A stretch of DNA of 64,000 nucleotides from assembly GCF_900231165.1 (NCBI RefSeq), contig NZ_LT960614.1, forward strand, positions 3,535,501 to 3,599,500. The letters run 5' to 3'. The first letter of the stretch is position 1, and each line of letters opens with the position of its first letter. Of this stretch, positions 1 to 8,781 are shown piece by piece. Under the pieces are notes generated by a model. It made no database searches. It saw only the letters and a list, made by a program, of their open reading frames with translations, and was not told the origin of the DNA. Position numbers and translations under genes: made by a program. This stretch comes from Hartmannibacter diazotrophicus. GTDB lineage: Bacteria > Pseudomonadota > Alphaproteobacteria > Rhizobiales > Pleomorphomonadaceae.

Positions 1-1020
1 GAGATCAACATCCTGATGTGGTCCGACTACCTGCCCGACACCTTCATCAAGACGTTCCAGGACGGCACGGGCATCAAGCTCAACTACACCGGCGTCGGCT
101 CCAACGAGGAGATCATCAACAAGCTGAAGGCCACCAAGGGCCGCGGCTTCGACATCTGCTCGCCGACCAACAACCGCTCGCTGCAGTGGCAGCCGCTGGA
201 ACTGCTGCAGCCCTTCGACATGTCCAAGGTCGAGATCGACAAGGTCAACCCGGCGATGGCCAAGATCGGCTCCACCGACTGGGCCTTCACCGACGGCGCG
301 ATCTACTGGGTTCCGCACATCTGGGGCACCGAGGGCATCGCCTGGCGCACCGACAAGTTCAAGCCAGCCGGCGAGTTGCCGAGCTACGGCGACGTCTGGA
401 AGGACGAGAACGCCGGCAAGACCATGGGTCGCGGCCACTCCATGATGCTTGGCGCCGGCCTCTACATGGAGACCATCGGCGAGCTTGAGCCCGGCTCCGT
501 CTGGAAGGCCTACAAGTCGATCGAGGACATGACCCCGATCTGGACCAAGATCACCGACTGGTGCATCGCCCGCAAGAAGAACATCAAGGTTCTTTGGAAC
601 GACGCCGACACCCAGAAGAACGGCCTCCTCAACGAGGGCGTGATCGTCGGCCAGACCTGGGACGGACCGCCGCTGGCGCTGAAGAACTCCGGCGAGCCGG
701 TGATGTATGCCGCTCCGGTTGAGGGCGCGATGGCCTGGGTCGACGGCATGGCGATCCCGTCCGGCGCCGAGAACATCGACCAGATCTACGAGTTCCTGAA
801 ATACGCCTACAACCCGGAATACGCCGGCGAAGCCATCGACCATCACGGCTACAATTCGCCGGTCAATGGCGCCGACAAGTTCGCCGGCGCCTCCTACGCG
901 AAGAATTTCGCCGAGGCCTATCCGGGCGCCGCGCTGGAAAACCTCAACCCCTGGCCGGCCGAACCGCAGTGGTACGCCGATGCCCGCACGGAATTCGTGA
1001 ACAAGTTCACGAGCGCCTGA
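1..1020 (+). CDS. ABC transporter substrate-binding protein, PotD-like, phosphonate-linked (5' partial)
   Basis: Periplasmic solute-binding protein of the spermidine/putrescine (PotD) fold; the reading frame is open to base 1, so signal peptide and N-terminus lie outside the window. The visible 339 codons have the PotD pattern: a GFDICSPTNN segment early, WRTDKF in the middle, and an aromatic-rich C-terminal lobe (VGQTWDGPPLA, NPWPAEPQWY). It heads a row of same-strand genes for an ATPase, two permeases, an FAD oxidase and PhnX, so the ligand is inferred to be 2-aminoethylphosphonate or a relative rather than a polyamine. A GC-rich hairpin follows the stop. The ligand assignment rests on context alone. 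Confidence 0.85.
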   Translation, partial: EINILMWSDYLPDTFIKTFQDGTGIKLNYTGVGSNEEIINKLKATKGRGFDICSPTNNRSLQWQPLELLQPFDMSKVEIDKVNPAMAKIGSTDWAFTDGAIYWVPHIWGTEGIAWRTDKFKPAGELPSYGDVWKDENAGKTMGRGHSMMLGAGLYMETIGELEPGSVWKAYKSIEDMTPIWTKITDWCIARKKNIKVLWNDADTQKNGLLNEGVIVGQTWDGPPLALKNSGEPVMYAAPVEGAMAWVDGMAIPSGAENIDQIYEFLKYAYNPEYAGEAIDHHGYNSPVNGADKFAGASYAKNFAEAYPGAALENLNPWPAEPQWYADARTEFVNKFTSA

Positions 1021-1026
1021 CGGTGC

Positions 1027-1061
1027 CAGGCCCCGGTGTCAGGAAGCGGCACCGGGGCCTG
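1027..1061 (+). other. strong intercistronic hairpin after the binding-protein gene
   Basis: Perfect 12-bp stem (1027-1038 CAGGCCCCGGTG pairing with 1050-1061) and an 11-nt loop, starting 7 nt after the stop codon. No T-run follows, so it is more likely an mRNA-stabilising or attenuating structure than a full terminator. The rest of the 1021-1314 gap shows no convincing gene; a weaker inverted repeat around GCATGC occurs near 1187-1209. Confidence 0.7.
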
Positions 1062-1314
1062 CCCGTTCTCTGGGCAATGTGACCGGCAGCCACGCAGCAC
1101 CGACACCGGTGCGCCTCCCCTCGGCCAGCCGATCGCATGGTTCTGGCCGTTTCCCGAAGACATGCAGCCGGCGCTGGACAGGGCGCATGCGGCCTCCACG
1201 GCTGCATGCCACCGAGGCGACGTCTCCTGCCTCAACCGGCGCGGCAATTGCTTGGCGCTGGACGATGGACGCACCCGCGTTCCGATCCCGACCCCCTTTG
1301 CCCCCGGAGGCTGG

Positions 1315-2409
1315 ATGACCAAAGACATCACGCTGGACCATGTTTCCGTAACCTTCGGAAACTACACGGCCGTCGACGATGCCCATCTCACGATCGCGGG
1401 CGGTGAATTCTTCTCCTTCCTCGGCCCGTCGGGCTGCGGCAAGACCACGCTATTGCGTTGCATCTCCGGTTTTCAGGACCCGAGCTGGGGCCAGATCCGC
1501 ATCGGCGGGCAGGACATGAAGGGCATCGGTCCCAACAAGCGCTCGACGGCGCTGATCTTCCAGAATCTCGCGCTTTTTCCCCTGATGACCGTCGCCGAAA
1601 ACATCGCCTTTCCGCTGGAGGTGCGCGGCGTCGACAAGAAGGCGCGCCGCAAGCGTGCCGACGAGCTTCTGGAGCTGATCGCCCTGCCCGGTCAGGGCGA
1701 CAAGAAGGTCAGCGAAATGTCCGGCGGTCAGAAGCAGCGCGTCGCGATCGCCCGCGCGCTCGCCGTCGAACCGGATATCCTCCTCCTCGACGAGCCGCTG
1801 TCGGCGCTCGATCTCAAGCTGCGCCAGCACATGCGCCGCGAATTGCGCGCCATCCAGAAGCAGGTCGGCCTCACCTTCATCTACATCACCCACGATCAGG
1901 GCGAGGCGCTCACCATGTCGGACCGCGTCGCGGTGATGAGCCGCGGCAAGATCGAGCAGGTCGGCGATCCGAAGTCCGTCTACGACCGCCCGGCGACGAG
2001 CTTCGTGGCAAGCTTCGTCGGCGAGAACAACGCCCTTCCCGGCAAGGTGCTGGAAAAGGCTGGCGACCGGCTCACCATCGACGCGGGGCTCGGCGCTCCG
2101 ATCAAGGTCGCTCCCGGCGAGAATGCGGGCCGCAAGCTGGAGGTCGGCGCCGACTGCCATGTCTTCGTGCGCCCAGAAGGGATTGGGACCGACAACGGCA
2201 ATGCTGCCAACAGCTATGGCGCGACAATCCTTCGCGAGGAATTCGAGGGTCAGATACGCCACCTGATCGTCAAGGTGGCCGAGCGCGAAATCCGCGTCAC
2301 CCAGGTCAGCAACGGCCACGCCGGTTCCAGCCCCGGCGACGCACTCACGATCTCCTTCTCGCCCGAGACCGCCATCGCCCTTCCGGCGGGCGATCTCGCC
2401 AGCGCCTGA
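1315..2409 (+). CDS. ABC transporter ATP-binding protein (PotA/PhnT-like)
   Basis: ATPase of the phosphonate/polyamine-type importer, 364 aa. Walker A is GPSGCGKTT, the Q-loop lies in FQNLALF, the signature is MSGGQKQR, Walker B ends in LLLDEPLSALD and the switch His is in THDQGEA. A C-terminal TOBE-like regulatory region follows from about residue 240. The frame is open upstream to 1036, but ATG 1315 is chosen because GGAGG lies at 1306-1310 and the first residues, MTKDITLDHVSV, match normal family starts; the upstream extension is low-complexity Arg/Pro sequence. The permease starts 11 nt downstream, so the genes are co-transcribed. Confidence 0.93.
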   Translation: MTKDITLDHVSVTFGNYTAVDDAHLTIAGGEFFSFLGPSGCGKTTLLRCISGFQDPSWGQIRIGGQDMKGIGPNKRSTALIFQNLALFPLMTVAENIAFPLEVRGVDKKARRKRADELLELIALPGQGDKKVSEMSGGQKQRVAIARALAVEPDILLLDEPLSALDLKLRQHMRRELRAIQKQVGLTFIYITHDQGEALTMSDRVAVMSRGKIEQVGDPKSVYDRPATSFVASFVGENNALPGKVLEKAGDRLTIDAGLGAPIKVAPGENAGRKLEVGADCHVFVRPEGIGTDNGNAANSYGATILREEFEGQIRHLIVKVAEREIRVTQVSNGHAGSSPGDALTISFSPETAIALPAGDLASA

Positions 2410-2420
2410 GGGAGACGAGC

Positions 2421-3353
2421 ATGGGTAGCCTCAAGAGCTTCTTTTCCGGCTTCGTCGACCGCAACGGATTGCCCGTCGCCATCTATCTGCTGACGGCGGT
2501 CACCATCTGGATTTTCGTGCTCGTGGTGCTACCGCAGCTCACGATGCTCGATTTTTCCTTCCGCCATAACCTGCCGCCGCCCAAGATCGGAGGGCCGGAA
2601 GACGTATATACGCTGGAGCAGTACCGCTTCTTCTTCCTCGGCAACGAGGCGACGGGCTCCACCTTCAACGCCCTCGACATCGGCGTTCTCGTCAAGACGC
2701 TGGTGGCGGCGGTCTTCGTCACCCTCATCGACCTTGCGATCTGCTATCCGGTCGCCTTCCTGATGGCGCAGGCAACGAAAGTTGGTGCCGGCCGTTTGCT
2801 CGTCCTGGCCCTGATCGTCCCTTACTGGATCAACGAGATCCTGCGCGCCTTCGCCTTCCGCATCCTCTTCGGCGCGACCGGCGTCATCAACGAATTCGGC
2901 ATGGGCGTCGGCCTCTGGCACGCGCCGATCGACTTCATCGGCGAGAACATGGCGCTCTACGCCGGCCTTGCCTACGCCTACATCCTGTTGATGATCTTCC
3001 CGCTCTACAACGCGATTGAAAGCCTCGACAAGAACCAGATCGAGGCCGCGCGGGACATGGGCGCAAGCTGGCTTCAGGTCCACCGCCGCGTCGTCATCCC
3101 CTATGCCAAGCCCGGCATCGCCTCGGGCTCGACCATGGTCTTCATGCTGACGGCGGGTGCGCTGGCCGCACCCCAGATCCTCGGCGGCCCGTCCAGCCTC
3201 TGGTTCACCCAGATCGTCTACCAGTGGTTCAACGACGGCGGAAACTGGCCGCGCGGCTCGGCCTACGCCATGATCCTGCTCGTCGTCTGCATTCTCTTCG
3301 TCCTGCTGGTCATGCGGGTCCTGAAGGTGTCGATCGGGGAGATCGGCCGATGA
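2421..3353 (+). CDS. ABC transporter permease (PotB-like)
   Basis: Inner-membrane permease, 310 aa, with six predicted hydrophobic segments and the inner-membrane EAA loop (AARDMGASWLQVHRRVVIPYAKPG) that docks the ATPase. The ATG at 2421 follows GGGAGACGAGC. The frame is open far upstream (to 1458), but that part reads through the ATPase gene in another frame and is not real. The stop overlaps the next permease by four bases (ATGA), so translation is coupled. It pairs with that permease in the phosphonate importer. Confidence 0.92.
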   Translation: MGSLKSFFSGFVDRNGLPVAIYLLTAVTIWIFVLVVLPQLTMLDFSFRHNLPPPKIGGPEDVYTLEQYRFFFLGNEATGSTFNALDIGVLVKTLVAAVFVTLIDLAICYPVAFLMAQATKVGAGRLLVLALIVPYWINEILRAFAFRILFGATGVINEFGMGVGLWHAPIDFIGENMALYAGLAYAYILLMIFPLYNAIESLDKNQIEAARDMGASWLQVHRRVVIPYAKPGIASGSTMVFMLTAGALAAPQILGGPSSLWFTQIVYQWFNDGGNWPRGSAYAMILLVVCILFVLLVMRVLKVSIGEIGR

Positions 3354-4609
3354 ACAACGCCCGGACCTTCGGCCCCATCGGCTCGCTCTATCTCGCGCTT
3401 TTCTTCGCCTATCTCTTCGGCCCGCTCGCGGTGATGGTGATCACCGCCTTCAACTCGTCGAGTTTCCCGCGCATCTCGCCGTGGGACTGCCTCACCGCCG
3501 ACTGGTTTTCCAAGCTCCTCGCCGACGAAAAGCTTCTGGCCGGTCTCGGCAATTCCTTCGTCATCGGCATCGGCGTCGTCATCGTCGCGATCCCGATCGG
3601 CCTTGCCGCCGCCATCGTGCTGAGCCAGGTGGGCAACCAGCTGCGCTCGGTCATCTACGCGATCTTCATCGCGCCCATCCTGATGCCCGGCGTCGTGATC
3701 GGCCTGTCCACGCTCATCTTCTGGGATCGCCTCGGCACGGCCATCGGGGCCGGCTACAATTCGCTGTTCTATGACGGCATGTTCCTCACGGTCGTCGGCC
3801 AGGTCACCTTCATCTCCGCTTATTCGATGCTGGTGTTCCTGTCCCGCCTGCAGCGCTTCGACCCGACATTGACCGAGGCGGCCCTCGACATGGGCGCGAC
3901 GCCGACGCAGGCTTTCACCAAGATCCTGCTGCCCTTCATGATGCCAGCCATCGCCTCCTCGGGCGTGCTCGCCTTCCTCGCGTCGATGGAGAACTACAAC
4001 ACGACGGTCTTCACCATCGTCGCTGACAGCACCTTCACCACGGTTCTGGCCCAGAAGGTGCGCTACGGCCTCGATCCCTCGATCTCCGCCGTTTCCGTCA
4101 TCATCGTCGGCATCACACTCGCCGCCGCCATCGTCTTCGAAAGCTACAAGCGCCGCGAGGACCGCAAGGCAAGAGCCTCGGCCCTCTCGCTGCCAATGGA
4201 CCGGCCCTTCATCCGCGTCGTTTCGCATCCGGGCACGGTCGCCGCCATCGTGCTGGCGCTCATCGCCGGAGCGATCGCCTGGGCCGGCACATACGACTCC
4301 AGTGTCTGCGAGAGGCGGATTCTCGACGAAAAGCGCGCGCTCCAGGAACAGCTGATGGAAGAGCAGCGCCAGTCCGCTCCAGCCGACGAGACCGCGCCGT
4401 CCACCGGCGAGCCGACTGTCACACCCGGGAAACCTGGTAACAGTATCTTCTCGCCGGGCAACCTGACGGGCGGCGAGACCCCGGCAAAGCCGGCGTCCCC
4501 CGGCGGCGTCTTCGCCCCCGGCAACCTGAAGGGTGGAGAGGCACCGGCCAAACCGGCCTCTCCCTTCGGCGGGGTGTTTGCTCCGGACAATCTCAAGGGC
4601 GGGAACTAG
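3350..4609 (+). CDS. ABC transporter permease (PotC-like) with an unusual membrane-plus-repeat C-terminal extension
   Basis: 419 aa. Residues 1 to about 265 are an ordinary PotC-type permease with the EAA loop (AALDMGATPTQAFTKILLP). About 150 extra residues follow: a seventh hydrophobic helix at roughly 294-313 (TVAAIVLALIAGAIAWAG), a charged, probably coiled-coil stretch (ERRILDEKRALQEQLMEEQ), a Pro/Thr-rich linker, then three imperfect copies of a unit around F-(S/A)-P-(G/D)-N-L-(K/T)-G-G. Family members usually end near 260-280 aa. The extension is in frame without a disruption and keeps the local codon usage, so it is part of the protein; its function is unknown. The next gene starts 7 nt after the stop. 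Confidence 0.9.
   Translation: MNNARTFGPIGSLYLALFFAYLFGPLAVMVITAFNSSSFPRISPWDCLTADWFSKLLADEKLLAGLGNSFVIGIGVVIVAIPIGLAAAIVLSQVGNQLRSVIYAIFIAPILMPGVVIGLSTLIFWDRLGTAIGAGYNSLFYDGMFLTVVGQVTFISAYSMLVFLSRLQRFDPTLTEAALDMGATPTQAFTKILLPFMMPAIASSGVLAFLASMENYNTTVFTIVADSTFTTVLAQKVRYGLDPSISAVSVIIVGITLAAAIVFESYKRREDRKARASALSLPMDRPFIRVVSHPGTVAAIVLALIAGAIAWAGTYDSSVCERRILDEKRALQEQLMEEQRQSAPADETAPSTGEPTVTPGKPGNSIFSPGNLTGGETPAKPASPGGVFAPGNLKGGEAPAKPASPFGGVFAPDNLKGGN
4443..4606 (+). repeat. in-gene repeat encoding three NLKGG/AKPASP units
   Basis: The end of the PotC-like gene encodes FSPGNLTGGETPAKPASP, then VFAPGNLKGGEAPAKPASP, then a shortened VFAPDNLKGGN. Period is about 20-21 codons. The DNA copies differ at many third positions, so the duplication is not recent. 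Confidence 0.8.
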
Positions 4610-4616
4610 AACCAGA

Positions 4617-5738
4617 ATGACCTACGACGTGGCGATTGTCGGAGCCGGTATCGTCGGCCTCGCCCATGCGCTTGTGGCCAGCCGGCGCGGCAAGAAGGTG
4701 GTCGTCATCGACCGCGACGCAGCGGCCAATGGCGCGTCGATCCGCAATTTCGGCTTCGTGACCGTCACCGGGCAGGCGGCGGGCGACTGCTGGCAGATGG
4801 CCCGGCGCGCCCGCGATGTCTGGGCCGAGGTCTCGGAGGCGGCGGGCATCCCCGTCCTGCACCGGGGCCTTGTCATGACGGCGCGCCGCCCCGAGGCGGA
4901 AGCCGTGATCGATGCCTTCCTCAGGACCGAGATGGGCGCCGAATGCCGCCGGATCACGCCCCGGCAAGCCGCCGACCACGTCGACGCCCTGCGCGCGGAT
5001 GAGATCACGGCCGCGCTTTATTCGCCGCATGAACTACGGGTGGAATCGCGCGACGCCCTGCCCGCCCTCGCCCGCTGGCTGGCGGAAACCCAGGGCATCG
5101 ACTTCCTCTGGTCGACCGCCGTCCATGCCATCGAAACGCCGAAGCTTGAAACCTCTCGTGGGACGATCCGCGCCGAGACGGTGATCGTCTGCCCCGGCGA
5201 CGATTTCCGCTCGCTCTTTCCCGGCCGTATTGCCGCCTATGCGCCGACCCGCTGCAAGCTACACATGCTGCGCGTGACGCCGGAAAAGCCCGTCCGCTTC
5301 GGCGCGGCGGTGATGTCCGACCTCGGCCTTGCCCGCTATCATGGCTACGCCGACCTGCCGGAAGCTGCCGCGTTGAAGACCCGGCTCGATGCCGAGCAGT
5401 CAGTCCAGCGCGAGAACGGCGTCCACCTCATCGTGGTCCAGTCCGCCGACGGCTCGCTGGTCGTCGGCGACAGTCACCACTATGGCGAAACGCCCGACCC
5501 CTTCATGCCGGACGAGGTCAACCGCCTCATCCTTGACGAGATGGAAGCCGTGCTCGATCTCGGCGACTACCGGGTCAGCGAAGGCTGGCTCGGAACCTAT
5601 GCCAGCGCCGCCGACCGCTGGCGCTTCACCGACGCGCCGGACGAGGCGACCCGCATCGTCGTCGTCACGGCCGGCTGCGGCGCCTCGACCTGTTTCGGCA
5701 TTGCCGAGGAAACCATCGGCACCCTCTTCGGAGCTTGA
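4617..5738 (+). CDS. phosphonate-associated FAD-dependent oxidoreductase (TIGR03364-like)
   Basis: DAO-type flavoprotein, 373 aa, with an N-terminal Rossmann dinucleotide motif (VAIVGAGIVGLAHA) and a C-terminal FAD-contacting region (TAGCGASTCFGIAEE). It lies between the importer and PhnX. This oxidase type recurs in phosphonate operons, where members are thought to oxidise 2-aminoethylphosphonate or its N-methyl derivatives to phosphonoacetaldehyde, the PhnX substrate. ATG 4617, seven bases after the permease stop, begins the Rossmann strand; longer upstream readings are shadows. No PhnW transaminase is visible, so this protein may supply the deaminating step. The exact substrate is inference. 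Confidence 0.85.
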   Translation: MTYDVAIVGAGIVGLAHALVASRRGKKVVVIDRDAAANGASIRNFGFVTVTGQAAGDCWQMARRARDVWAEVSEAAGIPVLHRGLVMTARRPEAEAVIDAFLRTEMGAECRRITPRQAADHVDALRADEITAALYSPHELRVESRDALPALARWLAETQGIDFLWSTAVHAIETPKLETSRGTIRAETVIVCPGDDFRSLFPGRIAAYAPTRCKLHMLRVTPEKPVRFGAAVMSDLGLARYHGYADLPEAAALKTRLDAEQSVQRENGVHLIVVQSADGSLVVGDSHHYGETPDPFMPDEVNRLILDEMEAVLDLGDYRVSEGWLGTYASAADRWRFTDAPDEATRIVVVTAGCGASTCFGIAEETIGTLFGA

Positions 5739-5752
5739 AAGGACAAGAAACA

Positions 5753-6535
5753 ATGACGCGCTTCAAGGCGGTGGTCTTCGACTGGGCCGGCACGACAATC
5801 GACTTCGGCTCCTTCGCCCCCATGGGTGTGTTTGTGGAGGCCTTCGCCAAATTCGGCATCGAGGTGACGATCGCTGAGGCCCGAGGCCCGATGGGCAAGC
5901 CGAAGTGGGATCACATCAAGACGATGATGACCGAGCCCGCGATTGCCTCGGCCTGGGCCGCGAAATACGGCTCCGCACCGACCGATGCCGATGTCGACAA
6001 GGTCTACGAGGTCTTCGTGCCCATGAATGAGGAGGTGGTTGCGAACTTCGCCACCCTCGTTCCCGGCACCCGCGAGGCCATCGAGGCCCTGCGCGCGATG
6101 GGCATGAAGATCGGCTCGACCACCGGCTACACCCGTTCGATCATGGAGCGCGTCCTGCCCGTTGCCGCTGAGCAGGGATATGTGCCGGACAATCTCGTCT
6201 GTGCCGACGATCTTGCCGAAGGCCGCCCCGGGCCGCTCGGCATGTACAAATGCTTCATCGACCTCGTCGTCTATCCGCCGTCCGCCGTCATCAAGGTGGA
6301 TGACACGGAGCCCGGCATCGCGGAAGGTGTGGCTGCGGGCTGCGTCACCGTCGGCGTCGCGCTCTCGGGCAACGAATGTGGCCACACGCCGGAGGAACTG
6401 GCGGCAATGGATCCGCTCGAAGTCGCGGCGATCCGCGAGCGCGTGACGGCCAAGCTCAAGGCCGCTGGCGCCGACCATATCATCGACACGGTCGCGGACC
6501 TGCCGGCGCTGGTGCAAAAACTGGAAACCGAGTGA
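5753..6535 (+). CDS. phnX: phosphonoacetaldehyde hydrolase (phosphonatase)
   Basis: HAD-superfamily enzyme that cleaves the C-P bond of phosphonoacetaldehyde to acetaldehyde and phosphate in the cytosol. 260 aa, family length. The HAD nucleophile is Asp10 in FDWAGTT, the Schiff-base Lys region is RGPMGKPKWDHI (probably Lys51), and the acidic metal site is in IKVDDTEPG. A Shine-Dalgarno AAAGGA precedes ATG 5753. The next gene begins at the stop. Assignment is firm: the cap-domain lysine motif separates PhnX from other HAD hydrolases. Confidence 0.96.
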   Translation: MTRFKAVVFDWAGTTIDFGSFAPMGVFVEAFAKFGIEVTIAEARGPMGKPKWDHIKTMMTEPAIASAWAAKYGSAPTDADVDKVYEVFVPMNEEVVANFATLVPGTREAIEALRAMGMKIGSTTGYTRSIMERVLPVAAEQGYVPDNLVCADDLAEGRPGPLGMYKCFIDLVVYPPSAVIKVDDTEPGIAEGVAAGCVTVGVALSGNECGHTPEELAAMDPLEVAAIRERVTAKLKAAGADHIIDTVADLPALVQKLETE

Positions 6536-6540
6536 ACGGC

Positions 6541-8058
6541 ATGAAGCCGAATATCCTGCTGATCACGGCCGACCAGTGGCGCGGCGACAGTCTTGGGCTC
6601 GCCGGCCATCCGGTCGTCAGAACCCCGGCCATCGACAGGCTGGCAAGCGAGGGCGTCGCCTTCCTGAGGCATTATGCCGGCACGGCCCCCTGCTCGCCGG
6701 CCCGCGCGGTGCTCTATACCGGCCTCTTCCAGATGAACAACCGGGTCTGCCGCAACGGCACCCCGCTCGACGACCGCTTCGACAACATCGCCCGGATGGC
6801 CCGCCGCGCCGGCTACGATCCGACGCTCTTCGGCTATACGGACGTCTCGCCCGACCCACGCGTCCACGATCCGGACGATCCGCTGCTGACGACCTACGAG
6901 GGCATTCTGCCGGGCTTCACGGTGCGCCTGAAGCTGCCGGAGCACGAAGGCCCTTATCTGTCCTGGCTCCGGGGCCGTGGCCATGACGTCGCGGACACGT
7001 GCGCCGCCCACCGCGCGGTCGATCCGGCCGAGGTCTCCTCGGCGCCGCCAGTCTATTCCCGCGGCGAGACGCCAACCGCTTTCGTCGCCGGCGAATTCAT
7101 CCGCTGGCTCTCCGAGCAGGAAGAGGACCGGCCGTGGTTCGCCCATGTCTCCTTCATCCGGCCGCACCCGCCCTTCATTGCGCCCGAGCCCTACAACACG
7201 CTCTATGATCCGGCCTCCGGGCCTGCCTTTGCCGCCCGGCCGAGCGTCGCGGAGGAACGCGGCCTCCATCCCTTCGTCGACTGGCAGATCGACCGCTGCC
7301 AGAAGGCGCATTTCATCGCCGGGGCGAGCGGCATGGCAGCCGACTGGAGCGAGGAGCAGCGCCGCATCATCCGCGCGATCTACTGGGGCATGATTTCCGA
7401 GGTCGACGACCAGTTCGCCCGCATGCGGCAGGCGATGGAAGTGGCCGGCGCGTGGGACAACACGCTTGTCATCTTCACCTCCGACCACGGCGAGCTGATG
7501 GGCGACCACCACCTCTTCGGCAAGGGCGGCTTCTTCGACGGCAGCTACCACATCCCGCTGGTCATCCGTATGCCCGGCCATGACGGCGCACGCGGCGCCA
7601 AGGTCGAGGAATTCACCGGGGCCGTCGATATCATGGCGACGCTCTCGGATATCCTGGGCGTCGCACCGAAAACAAGCGCCGATGGCCACTCGCTAAAACC
7701 ATTCCTCGATGGAACCGGCCCGGAAAAATGGCGCGATGCCGCCTTCTGGGAGTTCGATTTCCGCGATATCCCCCACCAGAAGGCTGAAGAGCATTTCAGC
7801 CTTTCAAGTCGGCAGTGCAATGGCTCGGTCCTGCGCAGCGACGCCTTCAAATACGTCCACTTCGCCGGCCTGCCGCCACTTCTCTTCGACCTTCGCTCCG
7901 ATCCGGCGGAGACGACGAACGTGGCCGCCGACCCTGCCTACCGCGACGTCAGGCTGGAAATGGCGGAGAAGCTGCTGGCGATCCGCGCCGAACATCTCGA
8001 CCAGACACTGGCGCTGACGGAACTGACGGAAAGCGGCCCCATGTCACGCCGTTCCTGA
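6541..8058 (+). CDS. phosphonate monoester hydrolase / arylsulfatase-family phosphohydrolase (PehA-like)
   Basis: Alkaline-phosphatase-superfamily hydrolase, 505 aa, without a signal peptide, so cytosolic. Cys51 in CSPAR is the site converted to formylglycine in type-I sulfatases. Metal ligands are visible in the N-terminal TADQWRGD and in SDHGELMGDHH, and the C-terminal YVHFAGLPPLLFDLRSDP resembles rhizobial phosphonate monoester hydrolases as I recall them. In a phosphonate operon, release of a free phosphonate from a monoester is the likely job; sulfatase side activity is common in this family. ATG 6541 is used; an in-frame GTG at 6532 overlaps the phnX stop and is an alternative. The last 15 bases overlap the convergent racemase-like gene. 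Confidence 0.85.
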   Translation: MKPNILLITADQWRGDSLGLAGHPVVRTPAIDRLASEGVAFLRHYAGTAPCSPARAVLYTGLFQMNNRVCRNGTPLDDRFDNIARMARRAGYDPTLFGYTDVSPDPRVHDPDDPLLTTYEGILPGFTVRLKLPEHEGPYLSWLRGRGHDVADTCAAHRAVDPAEVSSAPPVYSRGETPTAFVAGEFIRWLSEQEEDRPWFAHVSFIRPHPPFIAPEPYNTLYDPASGPAFAARPSVAEERGLHPFVDWQIDRCQKAHFIAGASGMAADWSEEQRRIIRAIYWGMISEVDDQFARMRQAMEVAGAWDNTLVIFTSDHGELMGDHHLFGKGGFFDGSYHIPLVIRMPGHDGARGAKVEEFTGAVDIMATLSDILGVAPKTSADGHSLKPFLDGTGPEKWRDAAFWEFDFRDIPHQKAEEHFSLSSRQCNGSVLRSDAFKYVHFAGLPPLLFDLRSDPAETTNVAADPAYRDVRLEMAEKLLAIRAEHLDQTLALTELTESGPMSRRS

Positions 8059-8781
8059 TGGATTGGCGAGCAGCCGGGCAAGCTCCGGCGAAAGGCCTTG
8101 GCTTGCGATCGGCCGCACCGGATCGGCCGGCGCCATCGACCCGCTCGGCAAGGATTGAAGCGCCAGAGCGGCGGCCTTGAGGCAGTCGATGGTCGCAAAG
8201 CGCGATCCCATGCGCGCGCCCCAGCCCACCATCGCCGCGCCGCCGAGGATGATCTGCTCGGCCCCGCCATTCGCTAGGCATTCGGCGGCCTCGATCATGG
8301 CCGCAAGCGCCATGTCCGGATCGCGCGCCAGAGCAAGCCCGTCGAAATCCAGCGTGCGGGTTCCCCGATAGAGGGACCGTTCCGGCATGGCGTTGACCCG
8401 CTCGTCCAGCATCGGTCCCCACGGACGGCCGGCGGTCACGATCCCGAACGGCCGTCCGGCTCGTCCTGCCAGTTGCACCGATGCCTCCAGCAATCCGACC
8501 ACCGGCACGCTGGCCACCTCGCGCAACGCCTCGAGGCCCGGATCGCCGAAGCAGGTGAGCAATACGGCGTCGACAGTGCCGCGCTGACAGGCATAGGCAT
8601 CGAGCGCGGCATGCCCGGCAATCGCATAGCCGGCACGGGTCGCGATGACCTCCGCGCCGAACCTCGCGGTGACCGGGACAACTTCGGACCCCGGCATCAG
8701 CCCTTGCGCCAGATCCGCCAGACGGTCGGTCATCGCGGCGGACGTGTTCGGATTGATGAGCAGGATACGGTCTGGCGCCAA
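8044..8781 (-). CDS. Asp/Glu/hydantoin racemase family protein, one catalytic Cys absent
   Basis: 245 aa, with the N-terminal substrate/phosphate motif INPNTSAAMT and the first catalytic Cys77 in LLTCFGDPGL, typical of hydantoin and allantoin racemases. The second catalytic Cys, normally in a LGCAGM-like motif near residue 181, is replaced here: the segment reads ILGGAAMVG. Two-base racemisation with two Cys is therefore doubtful; the protein may be a decarboxylase/isomerase-like relative or use another base. The start is TTG with GGAG nine bases upstream; no ATG fits. It is co-oriented with, and 310 bp downstream of, the LysR gene, beside the guanidino-compound cluster. Confidence 0.8.
   Translation of the reverse strand: MAPDRILLINPNTSAAMTDRLADLAQGLMPGSEVVPVTARFGAEVIATRAGYAIAGHAALDAYACQRGTVDAVLLTCFGDPGLEALREVASVPVVGLLEASVQLAGRAGRPFGIVTAGRPWGPMLDERVNAMPERSLYRGTRTLDFDGLALARDPDMALAAMIEAAECLANGGAEQIILGGAAMVGWGARMGSRFATIDCLKAAALALQSLPSGSMAPADPVRPIASQGLSPELARLLANPSGTA

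Noticed and set aside
1036-1314. N-terminal extension of the first ATPase gene back to 1036
   Set aside because: It runs through a hairpin, encodes low-complexity sequence without family similarity, and a good GGAGG precedes ATG 1315.
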